From positions 1 to 36,944 of the forward strand of contig JALHQC010000041.1 in assembly GCA_022842165.1 (NCBI GenBank): DNA of 36,944 nt, read 5' to 3'. Positions 1-8,982 of this stretch are shown here, one piece after another. Position 1 is the stretch's first letter. Each line of letters starts with the position of its first letter. Source of the stretch: a bacterium. Its GTDB lineage: Bacteria; Pseudomonadota; Alphaproteobacteria; Rhizobiales; Aestuariivirgaceae. Both the position numbers and the translations under genes were made by a program. The notes beneath the pieces are model-generated. The model worked only from the letters and a program-made list of their open reading frames with translations. It was not told where the DNA came from and made no database searches.

Positions 1-749
1 TCGCCCTTGTCCAGCACCACCAGCATGCGCTCCCAGATATCGATGTTGTGATCGACGAAATGATGGCCGAGCTCGGCCGAGGCCTTTTCGTATAGAGGGC
101 CCTTCATCGCGGCTATCTCGTGCCGTGCCTGCTCGCGGTACCACGCATTGCGGCTGGTGACCCTGATCTCGATAAATCCCGCTGCGGCAAGCGCCGCTTC
201 ATAGCGGGCCGGCGATGCCATGCCGAAATCGAGCCCTTCGGCGGCGATATAGGCCTTCATCTCGGGCGAGGGTTCGCCGTCATGGCCGATGAGCCAGTCC
301 GAGGCAGCGAACACGCCGCCGGGCTTCAAGACCCGGAAGACATCGCGGGCCAGTTCATGCTTGTCCGGAATATGGACGATCGAATCCTTGCTGAAGACGA
401 CATCGAAAGCTTGCGGCGGAAGCGGCAGCGGTCCCGGCGCCACCTTTGCAAAACCGATGCGGTGCGCAAGCCCCCGCGCCGCGACCTTGGCCCGCGCCGT
501 GGCGATCACCGTATCCTCGACGTCGATCCCCATGACGTAGCCGGCATCATGCGTCTCGACCAGCTGGATATCGATGCCACCCGCACCACTGCCGATGTCG
601 AGAACGCTTCTGCCCGCAAGCACCAGGCCCTCCAGCACGAGGTTCACCTCGTCCGAGCCTCCGGGCGACAGCCGGCCATCGCCCCAGACGATCTCCAGCA
701 TGCGGATCAGCTTGCCGGAATAGAGTTCGCCATCATGCGCCTCAGTCAT
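1..749 (-). CDS. SAM-dependent methyltransferase, phosphoethanolamine N-methyltransferase-like (partial, cut by left edge)
   Basis: The frame opens at an ATG ending at 749 and runs off the window at base 1, so about 249 residues are visible and the C terminus is missing. It has a class I SAM-binding glycine motif (VLDIGSGAGGIDIQL, about residues 50-64), an acidic residue after strand 2 (GIDVED) and a motif-IV region reading FSKDSIVHIPDK. That last motif resembles phosphoethanolamine/phosphocholine-pathway N-methyltransferases (family knowledge). A later stretch, VLKPGGVFAASDWL, is the usual post-motif of Methyltransf_11-type enzymes. An AAGG-like ribosome site lies about 6 bases before the ATG. 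The role is probably cytosolic methyl transfer to a small amine or lipid head group. The fold is clear; the substrate is inferred. Confidence 0.8.
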   Translation of the reverse strand, partial: MTEAHDGELYSGKLIRMLEIVWGDGRLSPGGSDEVNLVLEGLVLAGRSVLDIGSGAGGIDIQLVETHDAGYVMGIDVEDTVIATARAKVAARGLAHRIGFAKVAPGPLPLPPQAFDVVFSKDSIVHIPDKHELARDVFRVLKPGGVFAASDWLIGHDGEPSPEMKAYIAAEGLDFGMASPARYEAALAAAGFIEIRVTSRNAWYREQARHEIAAMKGPLYEKASAELGHHFVDHNIDIWERMLVVLDKG

Positions 750-946
750 CGCGCGGCCTTTTCATCATCATGACGGTCCTGCTGTTGCGCCCGCCGCGAA
801 CCGACCATCCTGTTGCCGCGGAACAACCTGGTACCAGCGTCCAGAACGGATATCGGATAAGGTCAGCAGCTTTCATGAGATGGCAGCATATAGTCGACTG
901 CAGTGGAGAGTAAAAGCTTTCTGCCGCCGGCCTTCCGGGCAAGGCT

Positions 947-1549
947 TCAGGCGAACCTGAAGCCCCACCACTTCAGGGCCCGGCCCACCCGGTAAAGCTC
1001 CAGCATCGCAAGCGGTGCGAAGTGGACGATGGCGCCGCCCATGTCCTTCGATGACAGCAGCCAATGCGCCAGGACGGCGAGCGCAGCCACATAGGCAAGG
1101 CGCTGCATGGGCTTCCACTTTGGCCCCAGGGCGCGCAGCGACAGGTCGTTGCTGGTCACCGCAAGCGGCACGAAGATCAGGAAGGCCGCCAGCCCCAGCA
1201 GGTTCTTGAAATGAACAAGCTCGCCGAAAATCTTGTCGAGCATGCCTTCATGCAGCACGAAGGCGATGACATGCAGCGAGGCATAGGCGAAGGCCGCAAC
1301 CCCGATATGGCGGCGGCGCTTCACCAGCCAGCGGATGGCCCTGACCTTGGGAAACAGCATCATCAGCGGCGTCAGCATCAACGAAATGATGAGGAAGCGC
1401 GCCGCGAATTCGCCGGTAGAGTGAAGCAGCGGCTTGTAGGCGTCAGCGGCGAGATCGGCCAGCATCGGGATCGCCGGCAGCGACAGGAGAAGCCAGAATG
1501 TAACGGGCGCATTCCACACGCGCCATGACAGGGAGGGCTCGGAAGACAT
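947..1549 (-). CDS. msrQ: MsrQ-like haem-binding membrane subunit (ferric reductase-like transmembrane protein)
   Basis: This protein of about 200 residues has five or six hydrophobic helices and a ferric-reductase-like core. Conserved-looking positions include TGEFAARFLIISLMLTPL, RRRHIGVAAFAYASLHV (a haem-ligand-type His in a membrane helix) and the LAVTSNDLSLRALGPKW loop followed by a second His in AVLAHWLL. In the known MsrPQ system MsrQ passes quinone-pool electrons to the periplasmic methionine sulfoxide reductase MsrP. No msrP gene is visible next to it here, so the partner must be elsewhere or the protein serves another oxidoreductase. I chose the ATG at 1549 because family members start close to the first helix; an upstream in-frame ATG at 1624 would add 25 residues of unlikely sequence. 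Confidence 0.8.
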   Translation of the reverse strand: MSSEPSLSWRVWNAPVTFWLLLSLPAIPMLADLAADAYKPLLHSTGEFAARFLIISLMLTPLMMLFPKVRAIRWLVKRRRHIGVAAFAYASLHVIAFVLHEGMLDKIFGELVHFKNLLGLAAFLIFVPLAVTSNDLSLRALGPKWKPMQRLAYVAALAVLAHWLLSSKDMGGAIVHFAPLAMLELYRVGRALKWWGFRFA

Positions 1550-1640
1550 GATGCACTCTGCGTTGTTGTCTTCCTGAAAGACGATTGGGGCGGCCCGCTC
1601 CGCCGCGCCGCCCCATGATTTCAACGCAGGTCAGCCGTGA

Positions 1641-2810
1641 TCAGAGCTTCGTCCACCTGCCGTTCTTCGACGAAGACTTCACGCAGGCCTCGATGAAGGC
1701 CATGCCGGCGACCGCATCGGCGATGCCGGGGAACTGCACGTCCTTGTCCTGTTTCTTGCCCGCCCGCTTCGCCTTGATGGCCCGCGCGGCTTCCGTATAG
1801 ATATTGGCGAATCCCTCGAGATAGCCTTCCGGGTGGCCGGGCGGCACGCGGGTGACTCTCGCCGCGGGCGCCATCGAGCCCGCACCGCCGCGCGTGATCA
1901 GCCGCTTCGGCTCGCCATAGGGCGTGTACCAGAGATAGTTCGGGTCTTCCTGTTTCCATTCGAGCCCGCCCTTCGAACCATAGACGCGGAGCTTCATGCC
2001 GTTCTCGTTGCCGACCGCCACCTGGCTCGTCCAGATCGAGCCGCGAGCGCCACCCTTGAAGCGCAGCATCACCTGCACATTGTCGTCCAATGCGCGGCCC
2101 TTGACGAAGGTGGTGAGTTCGGCTGCAAGCTCTTCAACGCTCAGTCCACTGACGAAACAGGCCAGCTGATGCGCATGGGTGCCGATGTCGCCGACGCAAC
2201 CGCCAGCGCCCGAGCGCTCCGGGTCGGTGCGCCAGTCGGCCTGCTTCTGGCCGGATTTTTCGAGTGCCGTCGTCAGCCAGTCCTGCGGATATTCGGCCTG
2301 CACGACGCGGATGTCGCCCAGCACGCCCGAAGCGACCATGTCCTTTGCCTGCCGGATCATCGGATAGGCGGAGTAGTTGTGGGTGAAGGCGAAGATAAGG
2401 TCCTTCTTCTTCGCCAGCAGCGTTTCGAGCGACTTCGCCTCTTTGAGCGAAATTCCCAGCGGCTTGTCGCAGATCACGTGAATGCCGGCTGCGATGAAGG
2501 CCTTGGCGACCGGCACATGGAGGTGGTTCGGCGTCACGATCGCCACAGCCTCAATGCCGTCGGCACGGGCTGCCTCAGCCTTCGCCATCTCCGCATAGTC
2601 GGAATAGATGCGGTCCTTCGCGAGCCCCAGTTCCTCGCCCGAGGCTTTCGCCTTTTTCGGATCGGCGGAAAGTGCGCCCGCCACGAATTCGTAGTGGTCA
2701 TCCATCCGCGCGGCCAGGCGATGCACCGCGCCGATGAAGGCCCCCTGACCGCCACCCACCATTCCGAGCCTGATCCGGCCGGTGTTTTTTTCGCTCGTTC
2801 CCTTGACCAT
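1641..2810 (-). CDS. Gfo/Idh/MocA family NAD(P)-dependent oxidoreductase
   Basis: The 389-residue protein starts with a Rossmann fold (IRLGMVGGGQGAFIGAVHR) that binds NAD(P). The family signature follows: AIVTPNHLHVPVAKAFIAAGIHVICDKPLG, whose DKP lysine is the usual catalytic residue (here CDKP). A substrate-domain motif GGCVGDIGTHAHQLACF supplies the expected Asp and His. Family enzymes oxidise or reduce sugars, inositols and sugar acids. It is the last gene of the LacI-xylB-xylA-isomerase series, separated from the isomerase gene by 126 bases that hold a palindromic repeat. It probably acts on a polyol or keto sugar of the same pathway, but the substrate cannot be read from the sequence. 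The length is normal for the family. Confidence 0.88.
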   Translation of the reverse strand: MVKGTSEKNTGRIRLGMVGGGQGAFIGAVHRLAARMDDHYEFVAGALSADPKKAKASGEELGLAKDRIYSDYAEMAKAEAARADGIEAVAIVTPNHLHVPVAKAFIAAGIHVICDKPLGISLKEAKSLETLLAKKKDLIFAFTHNYSAYPMIRQAKDMVASGVLGDIRVVQAEYPQDWLTTALEKSGQKQADWRTDPERSGAGGCVGDIGTHAHQLACFVSGLSVEELAAELTTFVKGRALDDNVQVMLRFKGGARGSIWTSQVAVGNENGMKLRVYGSKGGLEWKQEDPNYLWYTPYGEPKRLITRGGAGSMAPAARVTRVPPGHPEGYLEGFANIYTEAARAIKAKRAGKKQDKDVQFPGIADAVAGMAFIEACVKSSSKNGRWTKL

Positions 2811-2836
2811 GTCTTTTCTCCCGGTGTTCCTGATAG

Positions 2837-2930
2837 CCCCTCCCCCTTGTGGGGAGGGGTTGGGGTGGGGGATGGCTGGCAGCGTGACTCGCGGCCCCCC
2901 ACCCCAGCCCTCCCCACAAGGGGAAGGGGG
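2837..2930. repeat. GC-rich palindromic repeat (REP-like)
   Basis: Two arms of about 35 bases (2837-2871 and 2895-2930) are near-perfect inverted copies around a 23-base loop. Each arm also contains a smaller hairpin built from CCCCTCCCC and GGGGAGGGG. Such intergenic palindromes are common as dispersed repeats in rhizobial genomes (general knowledge). It lies between two co-directional genes and could form a strong RNA hairpin that attenuates or protects the operon transcript. Confidence 0.8.
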
Positions 2931-2936
2931 TACCCC

Positions 2937-3995
2937 TTACTTGATCCCCAGAATCCTGTGGATCTTGGCCTTGTCGGCGGAGCCTGCGACGAAATCATCG
3001 AAGCTCTTTTCCGTCACCTTGATGATGTGGCTGTCGATGAAGGGGGCCCCTTCCATCGCGCCCTGCACCGAGTCCTTGATGCAGCATTCCCATTCGAGCA
3101 CTGCCCAGGAGTCATAGTTGTTCGCCGCCATCTTCGAGAAGATCGCACCGAAATCGACCTGACCGTCACCCAATGAGCGGAACCGTCCGGCGCGGTTGAT
3201 CCATGGCTGGAAGCCGGAATAGACGCCCTGCTTTCCCGTCGGGTTGAACTCGGCATCCTTCACGTGGAAGGCGCAGATGCGCTCCTTGTAGATGTCGATG
3301 AACGAGAGATAGTCGAGCTGCTGCAGCACGAAGTGCGAGGGATCGTAGTTGATCATGCAGCGCGGATGATTGTCGAGGCGCTCGAGAAACATCTCGAAAG
3401 TGGCGCCGTCCATCACGTCCTCGCCGGGATGAAGCTCGAAGCCGCAGTCGACGCCATTCTCGTCGAAGACATCGAGCAGCGGCTTCCAGCGCCGCGCCAG
3501 CTCGTCGAAGCCTTCCTCGATCAGGCCTGCGGGCCGCGGCGGCCAGCCATACATGAAGGGCCAGCACAGCGCGCCGGGAAACGACACATGCGCGGCAAGC
3601 CCGAGGTTCTTCGAGGCTTTCGCGGCATGTTTTACCTGTTCCACCGCCCAGGCCTGGCGCTCCTTCGGCTTGCCATGAAAGTTCGCCGGGGCAAACGCGT
3701 CGAAAGCTTCGTCATAAGCCGGATGGACGGCCACAAGCTGGCCCTGAAGATGCGTCGAAAGCTCGGTGATCTCGACGCCATTGGCTCTTGCGACACCCTT
3801 CAGCTCGTCGCAATAGGTCTTGGATTCGGCGGCCTTCTTCAGGTCCATCATGCGCCCGTCCCAGCTCGGGATCTGCACGCCCTTGTAGCCGAGCGAGGCG
3901 GCCCACTTGGTGATCGAATCCCACGAGTTGAATGGTGCCGCATCGCCCGCGAACTGCGCGAGGAAAATGGCTGGTCCCTTGATGTTGGTCGGCAT
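2937..3995 (-). CDS. Sugar phosphate isomerase/epimerase (AP endonuclease family 2 TIM barrel)
   Basis: This 352-residue protein is of the xylose-isomerase-like TIM-barrel family, which includes IolE, IolH and 3-keto-sugar epimerases. Visible motifs are the metal-site segments GFELHPGEDVMDG (Glu and His), MINYDPSHFVLQ (Asp and His) and FHVKDAEF (His and Asp), followed by a late WAVLEWECC with the last Glu. The ATG at 3995 was chosen because GGGAG lies about ten bases upstream; the open frame continues further up but without family sequence. It begins 20 bases after the end of xylA and belongs to the same operon. With the Gfo/Idh/MocA gene downstream it may form an epimerisation or oxidation branch of sugar catabolism. 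The exact substrate is unknown. Confidence 0.85.
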   Translation of the reverse strand: MPTNIKGPAIFLAQFAGDAAPFNSWDSITKWAASLGYKGVQIPSWDGRMMDLKKAAESKTYCDELKGVARANGVEITELSTHLQGQLVAVHPAYDEAFDAFAPANFHGKPKERQAWAVEQVKHAAKASKNLGLAAHVSFPGALCWPFMYGWPPRPAGLIEEGFDELARRWKPLLDVFDENGVDCGFELHPGEDVMDGATFEMFLERLDNHPRCMINYDPSHFVLQQLDYLSFIDIYKERICAFHVKDAEFNPTGKQGVYSGFQPWINRAGRFRSLGDGQVDFGAIFSKMAANNYDSWAVLEWECCIKDSVQGAMEGAPFIDSHIIKVTEKSFDDFVAGSADKAKIHRILGIK

Positions 3996-4015
3996 GGTGC
4001 TGGTTCTCCCTGAGC

Positions 4016-5329
4016 TTAGCAATAGGAATTGATGAGGCTTTCTATATATTCCTGCCGGCCGGATTTCGGCTGCGGCTCGATCCCTGAGGACAGCACGCGC
4101 GCGGCGATGGCATCGAGGCTTTCCTGTCCGGCGAGCATCGCCTGGTTCTGCGGCGTGTTCCATTTCGAATAGCGGCCGGCAACGAGCTTCGCGAGCTTGC
4201 CGTCCTCCACCATCTTCGCGGCGTTGAGCAGCGCCCTGGCGCAGGCATCCATGGAGCCGACGTGAGCGTGGAGGATGTCATCCGCATCGATCGACTGCCG
4301 CCTGATCTTGGCATCGAAATTCATGCCGCCTGTCGTAAAGCCGCCGGCTTTGAGGATCTCGTACATCGCAAGCGTCAGTTCCGGCACGTTCATCGCGAAC
4401 TGGTCGGTGTCCCAGCCGGACTGATAGTCGCCGCGATTGAGATCGATCGAACCGAAAACGCCCAATGCCGAGGCCAGCGCAATCTCGTGCTCGAAGGTAT
4501 GGCCGGCGAGGATCGCGTGGTTCTGCTCGATGTTGAGCTTCACGTCCTTCTGCAATCCCATTGCCGCGATGGTGTTGTAGCAAGTGGCGACGTCATAGTC
4601 GTACTGGTGCTTCGTCGGCTCCTGTGGCTTCGGCTCCAGCAGGATCGGCCCCTTGAAGCCGATCTTGTGCTTGTATTCGACGACGAGCGACAGGAAGCGC
4701 TTCACCTGGTCGAGTTCATGCCCGATATTGGTGTTGATCAGCGTCTCATAGCCTTCGCGCCCGCCCCACATCACATAGTTCTCGCCGCCAAGCCCATGTG
4801 TCACGTCGAGGCAATGCTTCACCTGTGCCGCGCAATAGGCGAACACGTCCGGATCGGGGTTCGAGGCTGCACCCGCCATGAAACGGCGGTTCGAGAACAT
4901 GTTGGCGGTGCCCCACAAGAGCTTCTTGTTGGAGGCCGCCATCTTCTTCTCGAAGATATTGGCAATCGCCGTGACGTTGTCGTTGAACTCCTTCAGCGAG
5001 TTCCCCTCGGGCGCGATGTCGAGATCGTGGAAGCAGAAGAAGTCGACGTTCAAGAGGTTCAGCGTCTCGAACATGATGTCGGCCTTCATGCGGGCCGCCG
5101 CCATCTCGTCCGCCATATGGTGCCATTGCCGGTTGAAGGTGTCGCCGCCGAACGGGTCGAGCCCCGGCCAGCAGAGCGTGTGCCAGTAGCACACGGCAAA
5201 GCGCAGATGTTCCGCCATGGTCTTGCCCAGAACCTTCTGCGTGGGGTTGTACCAGCGAAACGCAAGGTCCTTCGTGGTATTGGGGCCCTCATATTTCACG
5301 GGCTCCTTGAGGGAATAGAACTGGGTCAT
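4016..5329 (-). CDS. xylA: Xylose isomerase
   Basis: XylA interconverts D-xylose and D-xylulose in the cytosol using two divalent metals. The protein is 437 residues, the normal length. Catalytic and metal residues match the E. coli enzyme by number and context: His101 and Asp104 in FHDLDI, Glu232 and Lys234 in LLEPKP, Glu268 and His271 in NIEQNH, Asp296 in SIDLN, Asp307 and Asp309 in GWDTD, and Asp339 in NFDAK. The family signature [11 protein letters not shown] is at about 187-197. The start ATG overlaps the xylB stop by one base (TGATG), which indicates translational coupling. The open frame continues upstream through the xylB antisense phase as far as 6496, but that part is not protein-like and the ATG at 5329 gives the correct N terminus. 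Confidence 0.98.
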   Translation of the reverse strand: MTQFYSLKEPVKYEGPNTTKDLAFRWYNPTQKVLGKTMAEHLRFAVCYWHTLCWPGLDPFGGDTFNRQWHHMADEMAAARMKADIMFETLNLLNVDFFCFHDLDIAPEGNSLKEFNDNVTAIANIFEKKMAASNKKLLWGTANMFSNRRFMAGAASNPDPDVFAYCAAQVKHCLDVTHGLGGENYVMWGGREGYETLINTNIGHELDQVKRFLSLVVEYKHKIGFKGPILLEPKPQEPTKHQYDYDVATCYNTIAAMGLQKDVKLNIEQNHAILAGHTFEHEIALASALGVFGSIDLNRGDYQSGWDTDQFAMNVPELTLAMYEILKAGGFTTGGMNFDAKIRRQSIDADDILHAHVGSMDACARALLNAAKMVEDGKLAKLVAGRYSKWNTPQNQAMLAGQESLDAIAARVLSSGIEPQPKSGRQEYIESLINSYC

Positions 5330-6786
5330 CAGCGATAGATCTCCTTGATGGCGGGATAGATTTTCGTGTAGCGGGCATAGTGCTCGTTGTAAGCGTCGCG
5401 CGCCTTCGCCTCGGGCTTGATGGTGCGGGCGGTCTTGGGCGCGGTGAGAATCTTCTTGTAATCCTCGCCCGTCGCCGCGATGAGGCCAAGCCGCGCGGCA
5501 CCGAATGCGCCGCCGACATCGCCTGCCGCGGGAAGGTCCACCGGAACGCCCAGCACCGTGGCGATGATCTTGAGCCAGAGTTCGGATTTCGACCCGCCGC
5601 CCACCGCAGTGACGCGCTTCACTTCGGTCCCTGCATCCTTGAGCGCTTCGAGCGAGTCGCGGAAGGCGAAGGCCACGGCATCGAGCGCGGCATGGGTAAC
5701 GATCTTCTTGTCGGTCTCGTGCCCCAGTCCCATGATGAGGCCACGCACCTGCGCATCGCCCACCGGCGTGCGTTCGCCCGAGAGATAGGGCAGGAAGAGC
5801 GCAGGAGAGGGACCTGTGAGTTTGGTACCGAGCGCACCCGTGAGCTTCGGAGCCGGCGCGCCGAGGATGCCGGACAGCCATTCGAGGCTTGCAGCAGCAG
5901 AAAGAATGACACCCATCTGATGCCATGTATCTGGCACCGCATGGCAGAAGGCATGCACCATGCGGCCCGCATTGGGGCGGAACGTGTCGTTCGAGACAAA
6001 CAGCACGCCGGACGTGCCGATGGAGACGAGTGCGGAATTGTCTGTAACAGCGCCGATGCCGCAGGCCGCAGCTGCATTGTCGCCGCCGCCGCCCGCAACC
6101 ACCGGCCGCTTCGGCATGCCCCAGGCCTTGGCGACCGATGGCGTCAACTGTCCCGTCGCATCGGTGCCCTCGTAGAGCTTCGGCATCTGGTCGCGCCGCA
6201 TGAAGGACGCTTCGAGCAGCATGTCCGACCATTCGCGCTTGGCGATGTCGAGCCAATAGGTGCCAGACGAGTCCGACATGTCGGAGGCATATTCCGCCGT
6301 CATCCGGTAGCGGATGTAATCCTTGGGCAGCAGCACCTTCGCGACCTTGTCGAAAATCTTCGGCTCGTGTTTCTTCACCCACACGAGCTTCGGCGCCGTG
6401 TAGCCGGCGAGAGGAACATTGCCGGAGTGCTTCACCGCCTTCGGCTCCCGCGCCATGATCTCCTCGCATTCGCGGAACGAGCGCGCATCGTTCCACAGGA
6501 TGCAGGGGCGCAGCACCTTGCCTTGGCTATCGAGCAGCGTCGCGCCATGCTGCTGGCCCGAGAGGCCTATTCCTTCGACGGCGGCAATCGCCTTGGGCTT
6601 CATTTTACCGAGCGTCCTGACGACGATGTTGCAGGCTTTCCACCAGTCTTCCGGGTTCTGCTCCGACCAGCCCGATTGCGGCCGCGAGACTTTGAGCGGC
6701 GCCGATGCCGTGGCGATGATTTTCTGTTTCGCGTCGATGAGGACGCCTTTCACCGATGATGTGCCGAAGTCCAATCCCAGATACAT
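5329..6786 (-). CDS. xylB: Xylulokinase (FGGY carbohydrate kinase)
   Basis: The 485-residue cytosolic kinase phosphorylates D-xylulose to xylulose 5-phosphate, which enters the pentose phosphate pathway. The N-terminal phosphate motif [16 protein letters not shown], the [13 protein letters not shown] segment typical of xylulokinases, the catalytic-Asp motif [14 protein letters not shown] and a C-terminal ATP-site glycine motif [15 protein letters not shown] are all present. It lies 10 bases after the LacI-type regulator and overlaps xylA, so the three genes are very probably co-transcribed. The pairing with xylA makes xylulose the best substrate assignment. No truncation or unusual residue was seen. 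Confidence 0.96.
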   Translation of the reverse strand: MYLGLDFGTSSVKGVLIDAKQKIIATASAPLKVSRPQSGWSEQNPEDWWKACNIVVRTLGKMKPKAIAAVEGIGLSGQQHGATLLDSQGKVLRPCILWNDARSFRECEEIMAREPKAVKHSGNVPLAGYTAPKLVWVKKHEPKIFDKVAKVLLPKDYIRYRMTAEYASDMSDSSGTYWLDIAKREWSDMLLEASFMRRDQMPKLYEGTDATGQLTPSVAKAWGMPKRPVVAGGGGDNAAAACGIGAVTDNSALVSIGTSGVLFVSNDTFRPNAGRMVHAFCHAVPDTWHQMGVILSAAASLEWLSGILGAPAPKLTGALGTKLTGPSPALFLPYLSGERTPVGDAQVRGLIMGLGHETDKKIVTHAALDAVAFAFRDSLEALKDAGTEVKRVTAVGGGSKSELWLKIIATVLGVPVDLPAAGDVGGAFGAARLGLIAATGEDYKKILTAPKTARTIKPEAKARDAYNEHYARYTKIYPAIKEIYR

Positions 6787-6796
6787 GTGCCGCCTC

Positions 6797-7822
6797 TCAA
6801 GGAATATTGTCGCGAAGATAGATGTCGATGCGGATGCGCTCCATCGAATTGACGATGGGCGCCTTGTCGGCCTTGGACATCAGCACGCGGATGGCGCTCC
6901 GCACCTCGTGGCCCGCATCCTGGTTGATGACGATGTCGATCGTGCCGCTGATCAGCGCGTGGCGCGATTCATCCGTCAGCTCATGCGCGATGTAGACAAC
7001 CTTTCGCGCCCGGCCTGCGGCCTCGAGTGCGGCGACGATGCCGGGCGTTCCGGCGCCCACATTGTAAAGTCCGATCAGGTCGTCGTGGTCGGTCAGCAGT
7101 TGCGCCGCCACCGCCTGCACCCGCTTCGGGTCGTCGCGGCTTTCGCGCACCGGCAGCAGCGTGAGGTTTGGATACTCATGCAGCATCACCTGCTCGAATC
7201 CGAACTGCCGCTCGATGTGATCGCGCAGCGAGAGCGATCCGGCAATCAGTCCCACCTTGCCGCTGCGCCCCGAGAGATAGCGCCCCATCAGCGTGGCAGC
7301 GCTGCGCCCCGCGGATGAATTGTCGATTCCCACATAGTGATGGCGCTTCGAATTCGGCACGTCTGAAACAATCGTCACCACCGCAATGCCGCTGTCGGCC
7401 AAGGCATTGATCGCTTCCCGTACGCGCGGATGATCGAGCGCCACCACGGCAACGCCATCATAATTGCTGCCCAGGCGTTCAAGCGCGGACGCCAGCGTCT
7501 CGGCATCGAACACGTCCGTCAGGCGGAGGTCGATCACCACCTTTTCCTGCACCATGCGGGAGGCGGCGGCCCGCACCTCGTCCGCCAGCGCGCTCATATA
7601 GGCGTTGGTGCCCTCGGGCAGCACGAAGCAGAAGCGGTATTCGCGCGACCTCGCCAGGCGCGCGGCGAGCCGGTCGGGCTGATAATTGAGCTGGCGGATC
7701 GCCTTCTCGACACGCTCCACCGTTTGCGGCCGCACTGCGGCGCGGCCGTTCAGCACGCGGTCGACCGTGGCGACGCTGACGCCCGCCTCCAGTGCCACAT
7801 CCTCGATCGTCGCCCTGACCAT
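6797..7822 (-). CDS. LacI-family transcriptional regulator of the xylose-type operon
   Basis: This 341-residue repressor has an N-terminal LacI helix-turn-helix (TIEDVALEAGVSVATVDRVLN, residues 5-25), the hinge-helix region (PDRLAARLARSREY) and a periplasmic-binding-protein-like sensor domain to the C terminus. It is the first gene of the xylB-xylA series, 10 bases before xylB. A 16-base near-perfect palindrome with a central CG, as in LacI-family operators, lies 39 bases upstream of its start, which argues for autoregulation. The inducer is likely xylose, xylulose or a related sugar (inference from neighbours). It is not closely recognisable as a named XylR. Confidence 0.93.
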   Translation of the reverse strand: MVRATIEDVALEAGVSVATVDRVLNGRAAVRPQTVERVEKAIRQLNYQPDRLAARLARSREYRFCFVLPEGTNAYMSALADEVRAAASRMVQEKVVIDLRLTDVFDAETLASALERLGSNYDGVAVVALDHPRVREAINALADSGIAVVTIVSDVPNSKRHHYVGIDNSSAGRSAATLMGRYLSGRSGKVGLIAGSLSLRDHIERQFGFEQVMLHEYPNLTLLPVRESRDDPKRVQAVAAQLLTDHDDLIGLYNVGAGTPGIVAALEAAGRARKVVYIAHELTDESRHALISGTIDIVINQDAGHEVRSAIRVLMSKADKAPIVNSMERIRIDIYLRDNIP

Positions 7823-7860
7823 GAACTCATCAAAGCGGTTCCGGAAATTTTGTCAATTCC

Positions 7861-7876
7861 TGATAGGCGTCTATCA
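7861..7876. promoter_or_regulatory. Probable LacI-family operator
   Basis: The sequence TGATAGGCGTCTATCA is a palindrome with one mismatched pair and a central CG, the classic architecture of LacI-family operators. It sits in the 127-base divergent gap between the regulator (start at 7822) and the esterase gene (start at 7950), so it could control both directions. A TTGACA-like element on the minus strand (7857-7852) lies next to it, but no convincing -10 box follows. Confidence 0.65.
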
Positions 7877-7949
7877 TCAACATCGGAACTTGCCGCATTG
7901 ACGCGAATTCACGCCGCTGCAATGCTCTGCGCCCGGCGGGGGTGCGATC

Positions 7950-8951
7950 ATGCGGCGGCTGTTGGTCGGAACAATTGTTGTTGCGGCATTCCTGGTAGTG
8001 CTCGCAGTTGCAGCATTCCATTTCAGCCCATGGCCATCCGTTTGGCTCATCCGTCACGAATTCGACAAGGGCGCGCTCGCCGCCTCCGATGCGCTGTCGA
8101 AACACGTGCCGCCGGATATCGAATCGATGTTCGACCTGCGTTACGCGCCCGGCGGTCCCGACACCATGCTCGACCTGTTCAAGCCAGCTGCGGCTGGAAA
8201 GCCGCTTCCCGTTATCGTCTGGATTCATGGCGGAGCCTATGTCTACGGCCGCCGGGACAATGTGACCAATTACCTGAAGATCATCGCCTCGAAGGGGTAT
8301 GCGACAGTCGCCGTCGGATATTCGAAAGCGCCATCCGCGCAATATCCCGCACCATTGGTGCAGGTCAACGCAGCGCTCGAGTTTCTGAATTCAAATGCCG
8401 AGCGGCTGGGCCTCGACGCCGGGAACATCATCCTTGCCGGAGATTCCGCTGGCGCCCAGATCGCTGCCCAGCTGGCGATCGTCATCACTGCGCCGGACTA
8501 TGCCCGCCGCATTGGCATCGCTCCGGCCATAACGCCGCCGCAGCTCAAGGGTGCCATCCTGCACTGCGGGCCGCATGGCATCGAGGGCATCGATCTCGAC
8601 GGCCCCTTCGGCGGATTCCTGTCGACGGTGCTGTGGTCCTACTTCGGCACCAGGGATTTCGCCACGGACATCCGCCTGGCGGAGTTTTCAATCATCGCCA
8701 ACATGACGGAAGCATTCCCGCCATTCCTTGTCTCGGCCGGAAATGCCGATCCGCTGCTGCCACTGTCGCAGGCCCTTGCGGCCAGGGCCGAAGCGCTCGC
8801 GGTGCCGGTTGATGCGCTGTTCTTCCCTTCCGGCTACAAACCGCCTTTGCCGCATGAGTATCAATTCAATCTCGACATCGAGGCAGGGCGGCTCGCACTC
8901 GACCGGACAATCGCCTTCCTTGCGGCGCGAACCGGAAGCCCAGCCAATTGA
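7950..8951 (+). CDS. Alpha/beta hydrolase, hormone-sensitive-lipase-type esterase with N-terminal membrane anchor
   Basis: The 333-residue protein begins with a charged stretch and a hydrophobic helix (about residues 4-25) that is probably a signal anchor. The catalytic domain follows with the oxyanion motif WIHGGAYVYGR, the nucleophile elbow GDSAGAQ (Ser), an acid-loop candidate SAGNADPL (Asp) and a late His in LPHEYQF, so the Ser-Asp-His triad is intact. HSL/carboxylesterase-type enzymes hydrolyse short acyl esters. It is divergent from the LacI regulator and shares the gap with the operator, so sugar-dependent control is possible. Its substrate, and whether it faces the periplasm, cannot be settled here. 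A GGGGGTG stretch about seven bases upstream supports the ATG. Confidence 0.85.
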   Translation: MRRLLVGTIVVAAFLVVLAVAAFHFSPWPSVWLIRHEFDKGALAASDALSKHVPPDIESMFDLRYAPGGPDTMLDLFKPAAAGKPLPVIVWIHGGAYVYGRRDNVTNYLKIIASKGYATVAVGYSKAPSAQYPAPLVQVNAALEFLNSNAERLGLDAGNIILAGDSAGAQIAAQLAIVITAPDYARRIGIAPAITPPQLKGAILHCGPHGIEGIDLDGPFGGFLSTVLWSYFGTRDFATDIRLAEFSIIANMTEAFPPFLVSAGNADPLLPLSQALAARAEALAVPVDALFFPSGYKPPLPHEYQFNLDIEAGRLALDRTIAFLAARTGSPAN

Positions 8952-8982
8952 CCGGCAACGCGCCCCGGCCCAGGCCTGCATT

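Noticed and set aside
1833-3176. 447-codon plus-strand open frame across the repeat at 2837-2930
   Set aside because: It runs antisense to two clear enzyme genes and translates the palindromic repeat; not protein-like.
4016-6496. Very long minus-strand open frame (826 codons) covering xylA and continuing through xylB
   Set aside because: Only the part from 5329 encodes XylA; the upstream part is the xylB region read in the wrong phase and is Arg/Gly/Cys-rich without family sequence.
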